NCBI RefSeq assembly: GCF_031143425.1 | Contig: NC_090447.1 | Span: 131,025,106-131,089,105 of the forward strand | DNA length: 64,000 bases | Origin: Pleurodeles waltl | Lineage: Eukaryota; Chordata; Amphibia; Caudata; Salamandridae | Direction of reading: 5' to 3' | Shown: positions 32,889 to 43,299 of the stretch, piece by piece | Layout of the letters: every line of letters begins with the position of its first letter | How positions within the stretch are numbered: the first letter of the stretch is position 1 | Program-made: the position numbers and the translations under genes | Notes under the pieces: model-generated | The model's input: the letters and a program-made list of their open reading frames with translations, nothing else | The model's database searches: none | What the model was told of the DNA's origin: nothing

Positions 32889-33458
32889 ACAGTGGGTGGG
32901 GACCATGGCCCGCCTCCTAGCCATACCCTGTGCCTCTGCAGTTGGGCAGTCACATTTGGAATGCTTCTATTCCTCAGAACAAAGGCATCATGTACCGACC
33001 CAGGATACTTAGCCTTGATGTGGGAGATTTACTGGTTCGCCAGGCACACCATTGGCCCATTCGGTGAGTGGAAACTCTTATAATTCCTGAACACCTGTTC
33101 ATTCTGGCGGGGGAACTAGCGCAATATGTGTTCCATTAATGGCGCCAATAATATTGGGGATATGTCCCATTGCATAGAATCTGGCCTTCACTGTGGCCAA
33201 ATCTTCCACCGGGGGGAAAGCTGTGTAGTTGCACATGTGTTTCACTAGGGCAGACAAAACTCTTGCCAGCATGATTGAGAACATTGGCTGTGACATTCCT
33301 GCTGCCAAGCCCACTGTCACTTGGAAAGAACCAGTTGCCATGAAATGCAGCACTGATAGCACTTGCACAAGAGGGAGGATCCCAGTTGGGTGACGGATAG
33401 CTGAGATCAGGTCTGGCTCCAATTGGGCACAAAGCTCAGTTATTGGGGCCCTATCCAT
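32889..33458 (-). pseudogene. Harbinger DDE transposase (HARBI1-like), N-terminal and core part
   Basis: The minus strand starts at 33458 with MDRAPITELCAQLEPDLISA. A helical region (VQVLSVLHFMATGSFQVTVG, MSQPMFSIMLARVLSAL) matches the helix-turn-helix part of Harbinger transposases. The nuclease begins IIGAINGTHIALVPP: the usual GAIDGTH carries the first catalytic Asp, here Asn (codon 33137-33135). After a 1-nt shift near 33100 come NEQVFRNYKSFHS, then AKYPGSVHDAFVL with the second Asp. A stop interrupts the sequence after CLANQ, near 33035. The frame reaches the L1 target site and resumes at 25937. It was probably already losing function, or lost it after the L1 landed. Confidence 0.88.
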
Positions 33459-34201
33459 CCCCCATCCCCCTGAGGTGCCTGTCCACTTGCAAACAGTTAG
33501 GGGTTGGACTGTACCCTGTGGCCATGTGGGCCCTTAGTACTTGGACTGAGCATTAGCCCTTTGTGTACATTTGTATATATCTGTTTCTCATACAATTGGT
33601 TTATTTGATAGCTTTTTCATATCAATACATTTTCATTACTGCCTTCTTGTTGTCCTTGCATTATTCAGCCATGTGTCGTGTGCCATTGTTTTTCGTCTGC
33701 AGCTGGTTGATGGTATGGTGTGTGTGTGTCATGTGTGTCATACGTGTGTGTATCACCCTCCCTTGTGTGTTAGGCGGCTGTACTCACTGTCGTCGTCTTT
33801 GCTGGTGTTGGTGTTCCAGGTGGAGCATGACATAGATGAGCATCGGGAAGACTTGTAGTTCCAGTTCAATGGCGCTGTTGTTCTTCTCTGTGTCTCCGAT
33901 GGTGAGTCTTGGCTCTCTTGTGATCGGTTTCTGCCAGGCTTTTGATAGCGTTGGTACCGCCCTGGAAATCGTGGCAGATTGAAGGGTCAAAATATGGTGG
34001 GCGATACTTTGTCTTCTGCCTGGCTGTTGACGGCTACTGGCGTGGTGAGTGTTGTTTATGGCCTGGCGGTTGGTATGGTACATTGGCTGTCTGTAGGATT
34101 TTTCTCCACTAGGGTCATAATTTGATAGTAATTACTGCCAGCCTGTTGGTTTTATTACTGCCACTTTATCACTCACCGCCAGGGTCGTAATGAGGTCCAA
34201 A
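33459..34201. other. Non-coding leader and right terminal region of the Harbinger element
   Basis: Upstream of the transposase start; GT-rich (33690-33780) and then GCGG/CCGC-containing up to the terminal repeat. The same TGTGTGT-rich then GCGGTA-rich order occurs at 613-1200 in the first element, so it belongs to this family. The transposase promoter presumably lies here, but I see no clear TATA box. Confidence 0.6.
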
Positions 34202-35807
34202 ATGTTAGTATTTTTTCAAATTAGCAGGAAATATCAGACACATGGAATCTTCTCTCTGCTATTGTCAGATTGTAAATACGCAGTTGTGTCCATGATGCCA
34301 TGAAAGCCAGCAGCAGCTGGTGCCATTTAGTATGTGAAAAGACACACTTTGCAGCAAAGATGTAGTACCCTAAATCAAGCTATAGACCAGTTCAAGAAGA
34401 CCAGAAGCAGCTGTGACATGCAACCAATCAACCATCCAAAGCATTCTGGCTATTCTTCGTCTGCAGGGCATCAGGTGTACTGCTTGCAAGGTATTTGAAA
34501 CCTCATTTGGTAACTTTTTATATAGCAGTGTTAGAGAAATCACAAAACTGAGGTGTGAGGTCCCTTTGTTCAGAAGAATGCTGTCAATCACACATGTTGG
34601 TGGCATCTCTGAGTGGCAGTGCTCTGGGGGATGCACGTTGTAAATGCCAGTTCTGAACATTCAAACACAACTGTATTTTACAGAAAGCTGAATGAACTGA
34701 CTCGATTTGTGAGTATACATATTGCCAATAATATCCTATTCTTTGTGTTTTTCTTTCATTTCAAACATGTTTTTAATGTGTGGCTGGAGAGCTGAACCAG
34801 TAAAAGCCACACATGCTGTGTGAGTTAGAGTAAACAATGAGTGCATACAATGGATTAAACTTGAAGAGATTATGAGCAGTTCTTTGTACAGGTTTCCGGT
34901 GATATGACTGGTGTTATTTGTTACTACTGTGTGTTGCGTACAGGGTACATTGGTATTGGAGGAAAGTAGGCAGAATGGTAAAAGCATTGGATAGTGAAAT
35001 TATAAAGAAAGAGGAAGAGTAGGGAGAGAGGAGCCGGGGACAATTTGGAAAGGTATAGAGAGGTGAAGAGAGGAAGAAAAGAGAAAGAAGTTTAGTTGGA
35101 AATAGAGGATCCACACTAGGGTGTGTGTATTTCATGGTTGAAGGAATGTGGATGAGATGTATCAAAGGTTTTTACCTATTCTGTGTCTGTTAGTACAAAT
35201 GGCCCTATACTGTTAAACGTACTCCATATTTGCAGAGGTAGGTGGAGGGAAGGAGGAATGTTATGTGGAAACATAATTATGGTGGTTGGATTGCTGCAGA
35301 AAAAGGTCTAGCATTTTAAGGCACACGAGGTGTGGTATGAGATCTTGTTGGAATGCTTCCATTCACTTAGTATGATTTTGATACCAGCCATTAACAGCAA
35401 GTCCATTAAAAGAAGGATTCAGATATTGAGGTTAGGGACAGGGTCAGTAGTCCGCAGACCCAAAGTTATGTTGACATAGTTAAGGGTAATCTTAAAATTG
35501 AAATTTTCATTAATTTGTTGCTCTATTTGTTTCCAAAAAGGCTGGATACTCTTAGAGTAGAACTTGTGTTTAATATCGCTTTTGGATTCTGAGCAGTTCT
35601 AGTTCAAGAATATGTTAAGGAAAAGCTTCAAATGTTTGTTGACCTCTTTTCAGACACAGGAGAGTTAAGTTTATTTTTATGGCGCATGAATTTTCCCATT
35701 TCTTTTGACTATAGGTTAACATTACTTTTATCAAGGAATTTATAGATTTTTACAGCTTCAAATCCAGCTTTAACATTTTCTCAAGTACTTTAGTCCTATA
35801 TTTAAGA
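34202..35807. other. Mostly unassigned; possible LINE 3' fragment at 34960-35650 (minus)
   Basis: 34202-34950 shows no supported feature. On the minus strand about 35620-35200 reads like the C-terminus of an L1/Tx1-type ORF2 (a GLRTTDPVPNLNI segment followed by LLLMAGIKIILSEWKHSN), and 35090-34960 is purine/pyrimidine-biased like a LINE 3'UTR. The plus-strand reading of that part is AGAGAGGAAG-rich, similar to 14270-14340. No poly(A) or target duplication was found. Confidence 0.35.
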
Positions 35808-36469
35808 GGGCCTAGTGCCTCCTTGTGCCACATTATTGTCATTTTTTATGAAGCTAATGTGGCCCAAACAGGCCAACTTCGCCGTGCCATATTTACAAAG
35901 TGGCGCCATGCATGCATGGCACCACTTTGTAACCCCTTGCACCACATTATGCCTTCTCCAGGCACAATGTTTGCAAGAGGCTGTTCCCCCATGAGGGGGC
36001 CCACAAAGATGGGGCATTAGAATCTATGAGATTCCACTGTGTCATTTTTGGCAGACTTTTTAACACCTGCACTGAGCAGGCGTTAACCCCTTGGGTCCTA
36101 GGGACATAATGGTTACGTCAGTGGCTGCGGCGCAGAGGCGTCACGGACGTAACCATTACGTCCTACTACTGGCCCTCAGGGGAAGTGCCCCCACGCCCCC
36201 CATGGCAGGGCTGGAAGGGGAATCGCCGGAGTGACGTCTGATGACATCAGTGTGTGATTGTGCGCTGACCTCACCAGAGGCTCCCCACCACTCTGGAAGC
36301 TCAGCTTCTGTTGCAGATCGCAAGACAAATGCATAAGCATTTCTCTTCCAATCATGTGATGGGGGCCTGAGAGGCTTCAAAGGGAAGGGAAGGAATTTCC
36401 TTCCCTTTGAAGTCTCTCAGAGCATTTCTGCAGCTGGATCGTGAAGTGAGAAATTGGCATAAGGAGAGC

Positions 36470-37560
36470 GACCCCTTTGGCAAGGGTCACTCCCCAGAGG
36501 GTGCAATTATTTTCAAATCCTTTTCTACCTGCCCCGGGGGCAGATCGGCCTATTGGTATTAGGCCCCCAGGGGTGGCAGAAACCTTTAGGCGCCAGGGAT
36601 CTTTTTTTTTTCTACATGTGGGGAGTGACCCCTTAGGCAAGAGTCACTCCCGGGGGGCAAAATTACTCTTAGGCCATTTCTGCACCCCTTGGGGGCAGAT
36701 CAGCCTATTTTTATTAGGCCAATATGCCCCAAGAGGGGCAGAAAACACTAGACACCAGGGAATTTTTTATTTATATTATTGAATGAGGAGAGAGGCCCCT
36801 TGGGCAAGGGCTGCTCCCAGAGGGCAAAATCTTTTTAGGCCTTTAGCCGATCTGCCCCCTGTGGGGGCAGAAACCCCTACGCACCATGGATATATATATT
36901 TTTTTTTACTTAATTTTGTTTTTTATAGAAACCCCTAGACACCAGGGATAATATATAATTTTTTTTTTTTTTTTAATATGTGGGGAGTGACCCCTTAGGC
37001 AAGGGTCGGTCTCCAGGAGGCAAAATTACTCTTAGGCCATTTCTGCCCCCCTTGGGGGCACATCGGCCTATTTTTATTAGACGAAACCACTAGACAACAG
37101 GCATTTTAAAAAAATATTATTGAATGAGGAGAGTGGCCTCTTGAGCAAGGGCCGCTCCCCAGGAGGCAAAATATGTTTAGGCCTATTATAATTAGGTTGA
37201 TCTGCCCCCAGGGGGGGCAGAGACCCCTACACACCAGGGATGTATATATTCTTTTTACTTAATTTTTTTCTATATGGGGAGCAACCCCTTTGGCAAGGGT
37301 CGTTCCCCTGGGGTACAATTTTATTTTAGGACATTTCTGTCCCCCTTGGGAGCAGATTGGCCTATTTCTATTAGGCCAATTTGCCCCCGGGGAGGGGCAG
37401 AAACTATGTAGAAACCAGGGATTGGTGTGTGTGTGTTTTGATTGGGGCGGCAGCCCCTTGGGCAAGGGTAACTTCCCATGGGGGCACATTACTGTTGGCC
37501 ATATCTGCCTATTTTTGAAAGGCCCATCTGCTCCCAAGGGGGTCAGGAAGCCCACCGGAG
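36470..37560 (+). repeat. Tandem array A, seven diverged units of about 145-195 bp
   Basis: The unit marker CCCCTTGGGCAAGGGTCACTCCC (variants) starts near 36470, 36629, 36796, 36991, 37137, 37284 and 37454. Each unit continues with a GGGGGCAGATC-GGCCTATTTTTATTAGGCC palindrome and a CAGAAACCCCTAGACACCAGGGAT segment, followed by a T-rich tract. Units differ by many substitutions and by tract length, so the array is old or under no constraint. Confidence 0.9.
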
Positions 37561-38285
37561 ACCTGTAAAGATTTTTTTTTTCAAAATAAGAGGGTGGGGG
37601 TATGGCCATACCCCCACCCCAAATTAGTGGAGCCAAATTTGTTCTACCCACCAGTGGGCAGATGGGGCAATTACCCCCAATCCCCACCCCGGGGGGCTGA
37701 ATGTCTACTAGATGCCAGGGAACAAAAAAAAAAGGTGTGGTGGTGGCTACCAACCAGTATGGGCCAGGTTATGCCCCCACCCCAACTGAAGGGGGTAACA
37801 GTCTTTCATCTCTCCCCCACACACTAAAACATCTTATGCTATGGCAAGCAAGAGGACATTTGATTATTTTGGGATTGGGTTTTACATTTGGGCCATGAGA
37901 GCTTGGCTAACTCTCAAAATCATCCCACTTGGAATGGTGAGGGTTGCACTTTTTGGACTTTGGGACGCTGCCTTGTAGAAAAATCCCCAAGACCTAGACA
38001 CATCTGAAAACTAAACATTTGGTTTAGTCCAGGGTGGTGTGCTCCACATGCACCGCACACCGTTTTTTTACACACAATGCCCTGCAAACCTCCAACTTTG
38101 CTGGAAATCACAATTTTTTTCCACATTTTTGTGTTGGAACCTTCTAGAATCTGCAGGAATCCCCAAAGTTCCTACCACCCAGCATTGTCTCATCTATACC
38201 AATAAAAATTCTGCTGCACTTGTAAGCCTAAAAAGGAATTTTTTCAAACTGCTCTTTTGGACCCGCTTTGGTTCCCCTTCAATTT

Positions 38286-39790
38286 CGACATGTTTCTGGC
38301 TCTTCCCAGTCACAGGTACTTGGCCCACCTATACAAGTGAGGTATCATTTTTCCCGTGAGGGTTGTAGGGAATTTGGCCCGGTGCAGTGATCCCACACAG
38401 AATTGTGGGAAAAATATGATTTTTTAGCTAAATTTTAGGTTTGCTGAGGATTCTGGGTAAAAACACATTTGGGGATCCACGCAAGTCAAACCTCCCTGGA
38501 CTCCCTCGGTGTCTAGTTATCAGAAATGTCTGGGTTTGGCAGGTTTCCCTGTATGCCTTCTGAGCCCAGGTCCAAAAACGCAGGTGCCCACCCCTGCAAA
38601 AACGGGTAGTTTCATATTTGATAATTTTGTTGTGCCCACATAGTGTTTTGGGACATTTCCTTTCACGGGCACTAGGCAGTGTGTGGGACAAGTGAGGTGT
38701 CATTTTTATTGGGTGACTTGGGGGAATGCTGGGTGGAAAGACATTTGTGGCCCCTCTTACATTCCAGAACTTTCTTTCACCAAAATGTGAGGAAAAGGTG
38801 TTTTTTTGGTCAAATATTGAGCTTTGCAAAGAATTCTGGGTAACAGAACCTGGTGAGAGCCACACAAGTCACCCCATCATGGATTTCCCTAGGTGTCTAG
38901 TTTAAAAAAATGCACAGGTTTGGTAAAATGTGAAAATGGGAAAATGTGATAAGTCCACGTTGTGTTTTGGGGCATTTCCTGTCGCGGGCGCTAGGCCTAC
39001 CCACACAAGTGAGGTACCATTTTTATCTGGAGTCTTGAGGGAACGCTGGGTGGAAGAAAATGTTTGCTTCCTCTCAGATTCCAGAACTTTCTGTCACCAA
39101 AATGTGAAAAAAAGTGTTTTTGGCCAAATTTTGAGGTTTGCAAAGGATTCTGGGTTACAGAAAATGGTGAGAGCCCCACAAGTCACCCCATCCTCGATTC
39201 CCCTAGGGGTCTAGTTTTTCAAAAATGCATTGGTTTGGTAGGTTTCCTTAGGTACCGGCTGAGCTAGAGGCCAGAATCCACAGCTAGGCAGTTTGTAAAA
39301 AACAGGTCTGTTTTCTTTGGGAAAATGTGATGTGTCCAAGTTGTCTTTTGGGGCATTTCCTGTCATGGGTGCTAGGCCTACCCACACAAGTGAGGTACCA
39401 TTTTTTTGGGGAGACTTTGAGGAACACTGGGTGGAAGGAAATTTGTGGCTCCTCTCATATTCTAGAACTTTCTGTCACCAAAATGTGAGGAAAAAGTGTT
39501 TTTTTGGCCACATTTTGAGGTTTGTAAAGGAGTCTGGGTACCAGGAGCTGGTGAGAGCCCCACCAGTCACCCCATCTTGGATTTCCCTAGGTGTCTAGTT
39601 TTAACATTTTTACAGGTTTTGTAGGTTTCCCTAGGTGCCGGCTGAGCTGGAGGCCAAAATCAACAGCTAGGCAGGTCGCAAAATACAGGTCTGTTTTCTT
39701 TGGGAAAATGTGATGTGTCCATGTTGCGTTTCCTGTCATGGGCATTAGGCCTACCCACACAAGTGAGTTTATTGGGAGATTTAGGGGAAC
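38286..39790 (+). repeat. Tandem array B, about five units of 320-380 bp
   Basis: The unit marker GGGGCATTTCCTGTCGCGGG (variants) starts near 38286 (diverged), 38651, 38971, 39351 and 39726. It is followed by CTAGGCCTACCCACACAAGTGAGGTACCATTTTT, AGAACTTTCTGTCACCAAAATGTGA, GGATTCTGGGTAACAGA and CCTAGGTGTCTAGTTTT segments (variants, each split here into recognisable words). Later units are more similar to each other than to the first. No conserved reading frame persists across units. Confidence 0.88.
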
Positions 39791-40575
39791 ACAGAATAGT
39801 AGAACACGTGTTATTGCCCCTTTTCTTTCTCTACATTTTTTCCTTCCAAATGTGAGACAGTGTGTAAAAAAGACGTCTATTTGAGAAATGCCCAGAAATT
39901 CACATGCTAGTATGGGGACCCCGAAATTCAGAGATGTGCAAATAACCACTGATTCTCAGCACCTTATCTTGTGCCCATTTTGGAAATACAAAGGTTTTCT
40001 TGAAACCTATTTTTCACTCTTTATATTTCAGCAAATGAATTGCTGTATACCTGGTATAGAATGAAAACCCATTGTAAGGTGCAGCTCATTTATTGGCTCT
40101 GGGAACCTAGGGCTAATTTCTTGGTCTGCTTCGGGGGAACCCACAAACTCTGGGTACCTCTAGAATCCCTAGAATGTTGGGAAAAAAGGACACCAATTTG
40201 GCATGCTTAGCTTATTAGGACAAAATGTTATGAGGGCCTAAACACGAACTGCCCCAAATAGCCAAAAAAAGGCTTGGCACCTGAGGGGGAAAAGGCCTGG
40301 CAGCGAAGTGGTTGAAAGAAGGTACACCACTATTTCTAATGGGCCTCTATGTACTTTGCAGGATTAGAGCTAACATTTTTGGTGATAATCCCGAAAAGTA
40401 CAAGCATAGCATAATAAATGTTGATGCTATTGCCTCTTCTGTGTGCCATGGTGCGCAGTATATTAAATGTGGTCCACACATGGTGGCAGTAGGGGGGGTG
40501 CAAGAGGTTGCAAGATAAGTGGCGGTACATGTAATGTAGTGACACTTTTCTTGAATCTCGCCCTTAGTAGTATCT

Positions 40576-40592
40576 TGTGTGTGTGTGTGTGT
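40576..40592 (+). repeat. Short (GT)n microsatellite
   Basis: About eight GT repeats immediately right of the outer element's end. Confidence 0.85.
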
Positions 40593-40919
40593 TTCCTATT
40601 TTCCTCATGCTTGCTTTAATCCTCCATGAGTTATAAAGGTCAGTGTCTTGAAGCTTAAAATTTGGTTGAAGCAAGAAGACAGAGAGGGAATTCTAGGTGG
40701 AATCAAGATCTGTATTATTAAAATTGTCTTTGTCCCCATTTGCCCATCCTCTTCCAATCTGTCTTGATTTGGGGGTTAAAATATAGTGTGAATAGTTCAG
40801 ATCCTAACATATACCGATTTTTTTGTCCGGAGTTTTAAGGAAGTAATAGTGCCTTTTAAAATGTATCAATGGAAGATTTGGGTTACATGCACACTACATA
40901 AGACTGATGAGCCCCAAAT

Positions 40920-41745
40920 AGGGCAAAACTGGAATTGGGTTGCATTTTTTCAGTTCAGGCAGGATATTGTCTGGCGGTTCAGGCTGGACTGCTCCTATTG
41001 GAGCTGGGTTAAGGATGAAGGGAATAGAGCTGGGTACATGGTGGCATGGTGGGCAAAAGAAAGATGGATTGGAATGTTATCCTTCCCAATCAATGGCCAG
41101 TGTTTACACTTTTTGCAAGCATTCCTCCTGTTACATCTTGTGTGTTTGATGTACCTCAAGTGGCAAGTGAATACTCAGACGTGGGTCTCATGGTCACTGT
41201 ACCACTGACACCAAGCTACACAGGACTTGCGGGCCACATTAAGGGCAAAACCGGGCTTGGGTTTCTTGTGTTCTGGTTCAGGGAGGACCTGACCTGGCAG
41301 ATCAGGCTGCAATGTTCTCATTGGAGCAGGGTCAACTCTGATTTGCATGTGTCTGGGTCCAAACTGAGGTGGCATAGTGGGAAAAACAACAGTGGACTGG
41401 GACGCAGTATCCAGGGATTAGAAGTGGCTCATCACTTTTTGTATACTTTAATATGTTGTCCTAAGTGGGACAGGTATGATCAGATGTGCATCCTATACAC
41501 TCTGTTTCAATGAAATCAAACTATACCTGGCTGGTGAACCCTAACTAGGGTGAATGTCCTGAGTTACTTGTGTTCCAGGTCGGGAGGGCCTGCCTTGCCA
41601 GTTCAGGCTAGACATTTTCTATTGGAGCATGGTTAAGGCTGATTTAGATATGACTAGGCTCATACTGAGATGGCATGTTGGGCAAAAGATTGATGGGTTG
41701 GAATGCTACTCTGGATGATTGTTTTGCTTTCCTTCACTTATCTTA
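40920..41745 (+). repeat. Tandem array C, left part (three units)
   Basis: The unit marker GGGAGGACCTGGCCTGGCAG (variants), followed by TTCAGGCTGGACTGCTCCTATTGGAGC, starts near 40959, 41281 and 41582, so spacing is about 300-322 bp. Units continue with GGTGGCATGGTGGGCAAAAGA, GATTGCCAGTGGC-type and CAAGCATTCCTCC segments. The array resumes at 43780 after Penelope-like sequence. No family known to me. Confidence 0.85.
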
Positions 41746-41749
41746 TGAC

Positions 41750-43000
41750 CGAGCTGACAAAACTTCTCTGGAATGCACTTCTTAGTTTAAAGAGGACATT
41801 TATTAGTATTATTACTTCACCACGAGGTTCCTGAAAGACCTGTGCCTCTTTATGAGTTATCCAAGCATTCGTCTCTGCTTCGTGTATCATAGAATTGTGC
41901 TTTGTAGTCTCCTGGTAGGGTCAAGAGGTATCTTATCATAATAGGATGTGTTACTTAGAAGACGTAAGCATTCTTGTCTGTACAGCAGTGTGTCTAAGAT
42001 AACAATTGCTCCTCCTTTATCTGCTAGCTTGATGACTATAATGTCATCTTGAGCCAAGTCTTTGAGTGCAGCATTATCACTAGATGAAGTATTCATGAAG
42101 GAACGTTTGGGACCGAATTTGCTCACGTCAGATAAGACTGATTTTTCAAAGGCAAGCAGTTCGCATGGCATGGCGCTGGTCAGAGGAGTGAAAGTTGAGT
42201 CATTCCTAAGTCTAGTATGCTCCAGTGTAGACTCAGTGAGTCTGTCCTTAAAGAAATCATGCATATGTATCTCCTGAAGAACTGAGACAACTCACAATTA
42301 AGGTGGTAAAAGTCCCCCCTAGGGGTCGGTAGAAAGCCCAGGCCTTTGTTCAAGACAGATATTTCGTCCACGGAGAGAGGTCTTTGTGACAGATTGACCA
42401 CTAAATTGTCTTTGACTGGTTCTTCCTATGGCTCCTGGTGACCAGTTGTGGTTCTTCCTTGGCCCAGTGGACATAGCGGACACTTCCTCTGTGCCTGCCT
42501 CTTCCTCTGCCCCGACCTCGGCATAAAAAAGGTGCATAGGGCATCATTGCGCCTGGTTGGAAAAATGGGTAATGAGGTTGCCAAGGTGGAGGTTGGTGCA
42601 TTTGGAACTGAGGTAGATTGTAATATAGTTGAGGCATGACTACATCTGTACTCCAACCATCCGATGAGGAGCTACTTCTGTAGGTCCTTGGTTTTCTATA
42701 TGAGGGTCCAGATTCCTCTGAGGACCGTGATTCGGTATCTACATCATAGTCGCCCTTGATGTAGGGATATACCTTCTCTTTGCTGAACTTGGTAATGTCT
42801 TTCTGAAGTTTGGTAATCTTTTGTTGAGTGAGACATTCTTTAGTCTCATTTTGTTCAGTATTTAAGGCTGTGAGAGATAAAGTAGTCTTCAAGGTATTTT
42901 CTTCCAAGTTAATCTCCATAGTGATGGAATCTGCTAATCTCTACGACGTATTAATAGTCAGGACTAGCCTATCCCTAGTGCATTTCCACAGTTTTTGGGC
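41750..43000 (-). pseudogene. Penelope-like element reverse transcriptase ORF, N-terminal half, frameshifted
   Basis: Three minus-strand frames follow one another. 42919-42401 has a coiled-coil start (KITKLQKDITKFSKEKVYPY), a Ser-rich stretch and an Arg-Gly run near GRGRGRGRHRGSVR. 42401-42180 has VVNLSQRPLSVDEISVLNKG and LGFLPTPRGDFY. 42264-41887 has AQDDIIVIKLADKGGAIVI and LLSNTSYYDKIPLDPTRR. The VNLS...L...GL.F.PTP and I.K.ADKGGA.V.LD motifs are typical of the N-terminal RT region of Penelope-like elements. The catalytic RT boxes and the GIY-YIG endonuclease are absent because sequence homology is lost after about 41760. Inactive fragment. Confidence 0.75.
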
Positions 43001-43299
43001 CCAGAAATTACATTGCATTATTTTACGTACCTTGAGGTGATTCACGTTTCAAATTGATGGGACCATATGGAGTGAGGACACTTGCTGTCTGTACTTTTAG
43101 CATGAGTGCATGCAACTACGAGTGTCAGTTGACTATCTACATGTTGATGCATAAAACATTACTAATTCTGGATGAAAATAAATTCTGACTTTTTTCATTT
43201 TTTGTTCTTTTTCTTTTGTTTCCACAGGTCACTAACTAGTGTTATCTAGTAACTCATTAAGTAAGTTCTTTTCACCCATTTATAACTTTAATAGAGTTC

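Larger units (their letters stand above)
23702..34201. mobile_element. Two-gene PIF/Harbinger transposon, split by an L1 insertion
   Basis: Termini TTTGGCCCTCATTA (23702-23715) and TAATGAGGTCCAAA (34188-34201) are inverted repeats with one mismatch. Further inward GGTGGTAAATGCCACTT faces AAGTGGCAGTAATAAAACC-type sequence. Inside are a plus-strand Myb-like gene (24286-25512) and a minus-strand DDE transposase (25437-33458, interrupted), converging on each other. This is the known two-gene layout of PIF/Harbinger. Without the 6.95-kb L1 and its duplicated target the element is about 3.5 kb. The flanking bases do not give a clean 3-bp duplication. It lies beside the remains of the old LINE. Confidence 0.9.
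36087..40311. mobile_element. TTAA-type (piggyBac-like ends) non-autonomous element, 4.2 kb, with two tandem arrays inside
   Basis: It starts TTAA|CCCCTTGGGTCCTAGG (TTAA at 36083-36086) and ends GGCCTGGCAGCGAAGTGG|TTGA (40312-40315). The reverse complement of the right end, CCACTTCGCTGCCAGGCC, matches the left end at most positions. A TTAA target (the right copy differs by one base) with ends beginning CCC is the pattern of piggyBac transposons. There is no transposase: the body is array A (36470-37560), a transition, array B (38286-39790) and a unique 3' part. ORFs inside are array artefacts. That it is one mobilised unit is an inference. Confidence 0.55.
35808..40563. mobile_element. Old palindromic element, split by the 36087-40311 insertion
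   Basis: Left half 35808-36086 and right half 40312-40563 carry facing inverted words: GTGCCACATTATTGTCA against TGTAATGTAGTGACAC, GTGGCGCCATGCATG against the AAGTGGCGGTACATG-type segment, and GAGGGCC against CTCGCCC at the ends. Without the insert it would be about 530 bp. The ends are diverged and I see no clean duplication, so this is a tentative element. Confidence 0.4.

Noticed and set aside
23698..34205. 3-bp target duplication for the large Harbinger element
   Set aside because: Bases outside the terminal repeats do not match on the two sides; the exact boundary is uncertain by a few bases.
37259..37753. 164-residue minus-strand frame inside array A
   Set aside because: It spans tandem units and is not kept open in the neighbouring units.
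41046..41513. 155-residue plus-strand frame in array C
   Set aside because: Repeat units shift frame relative to each other and the frame is not shared by the units at 41582 and 43877.
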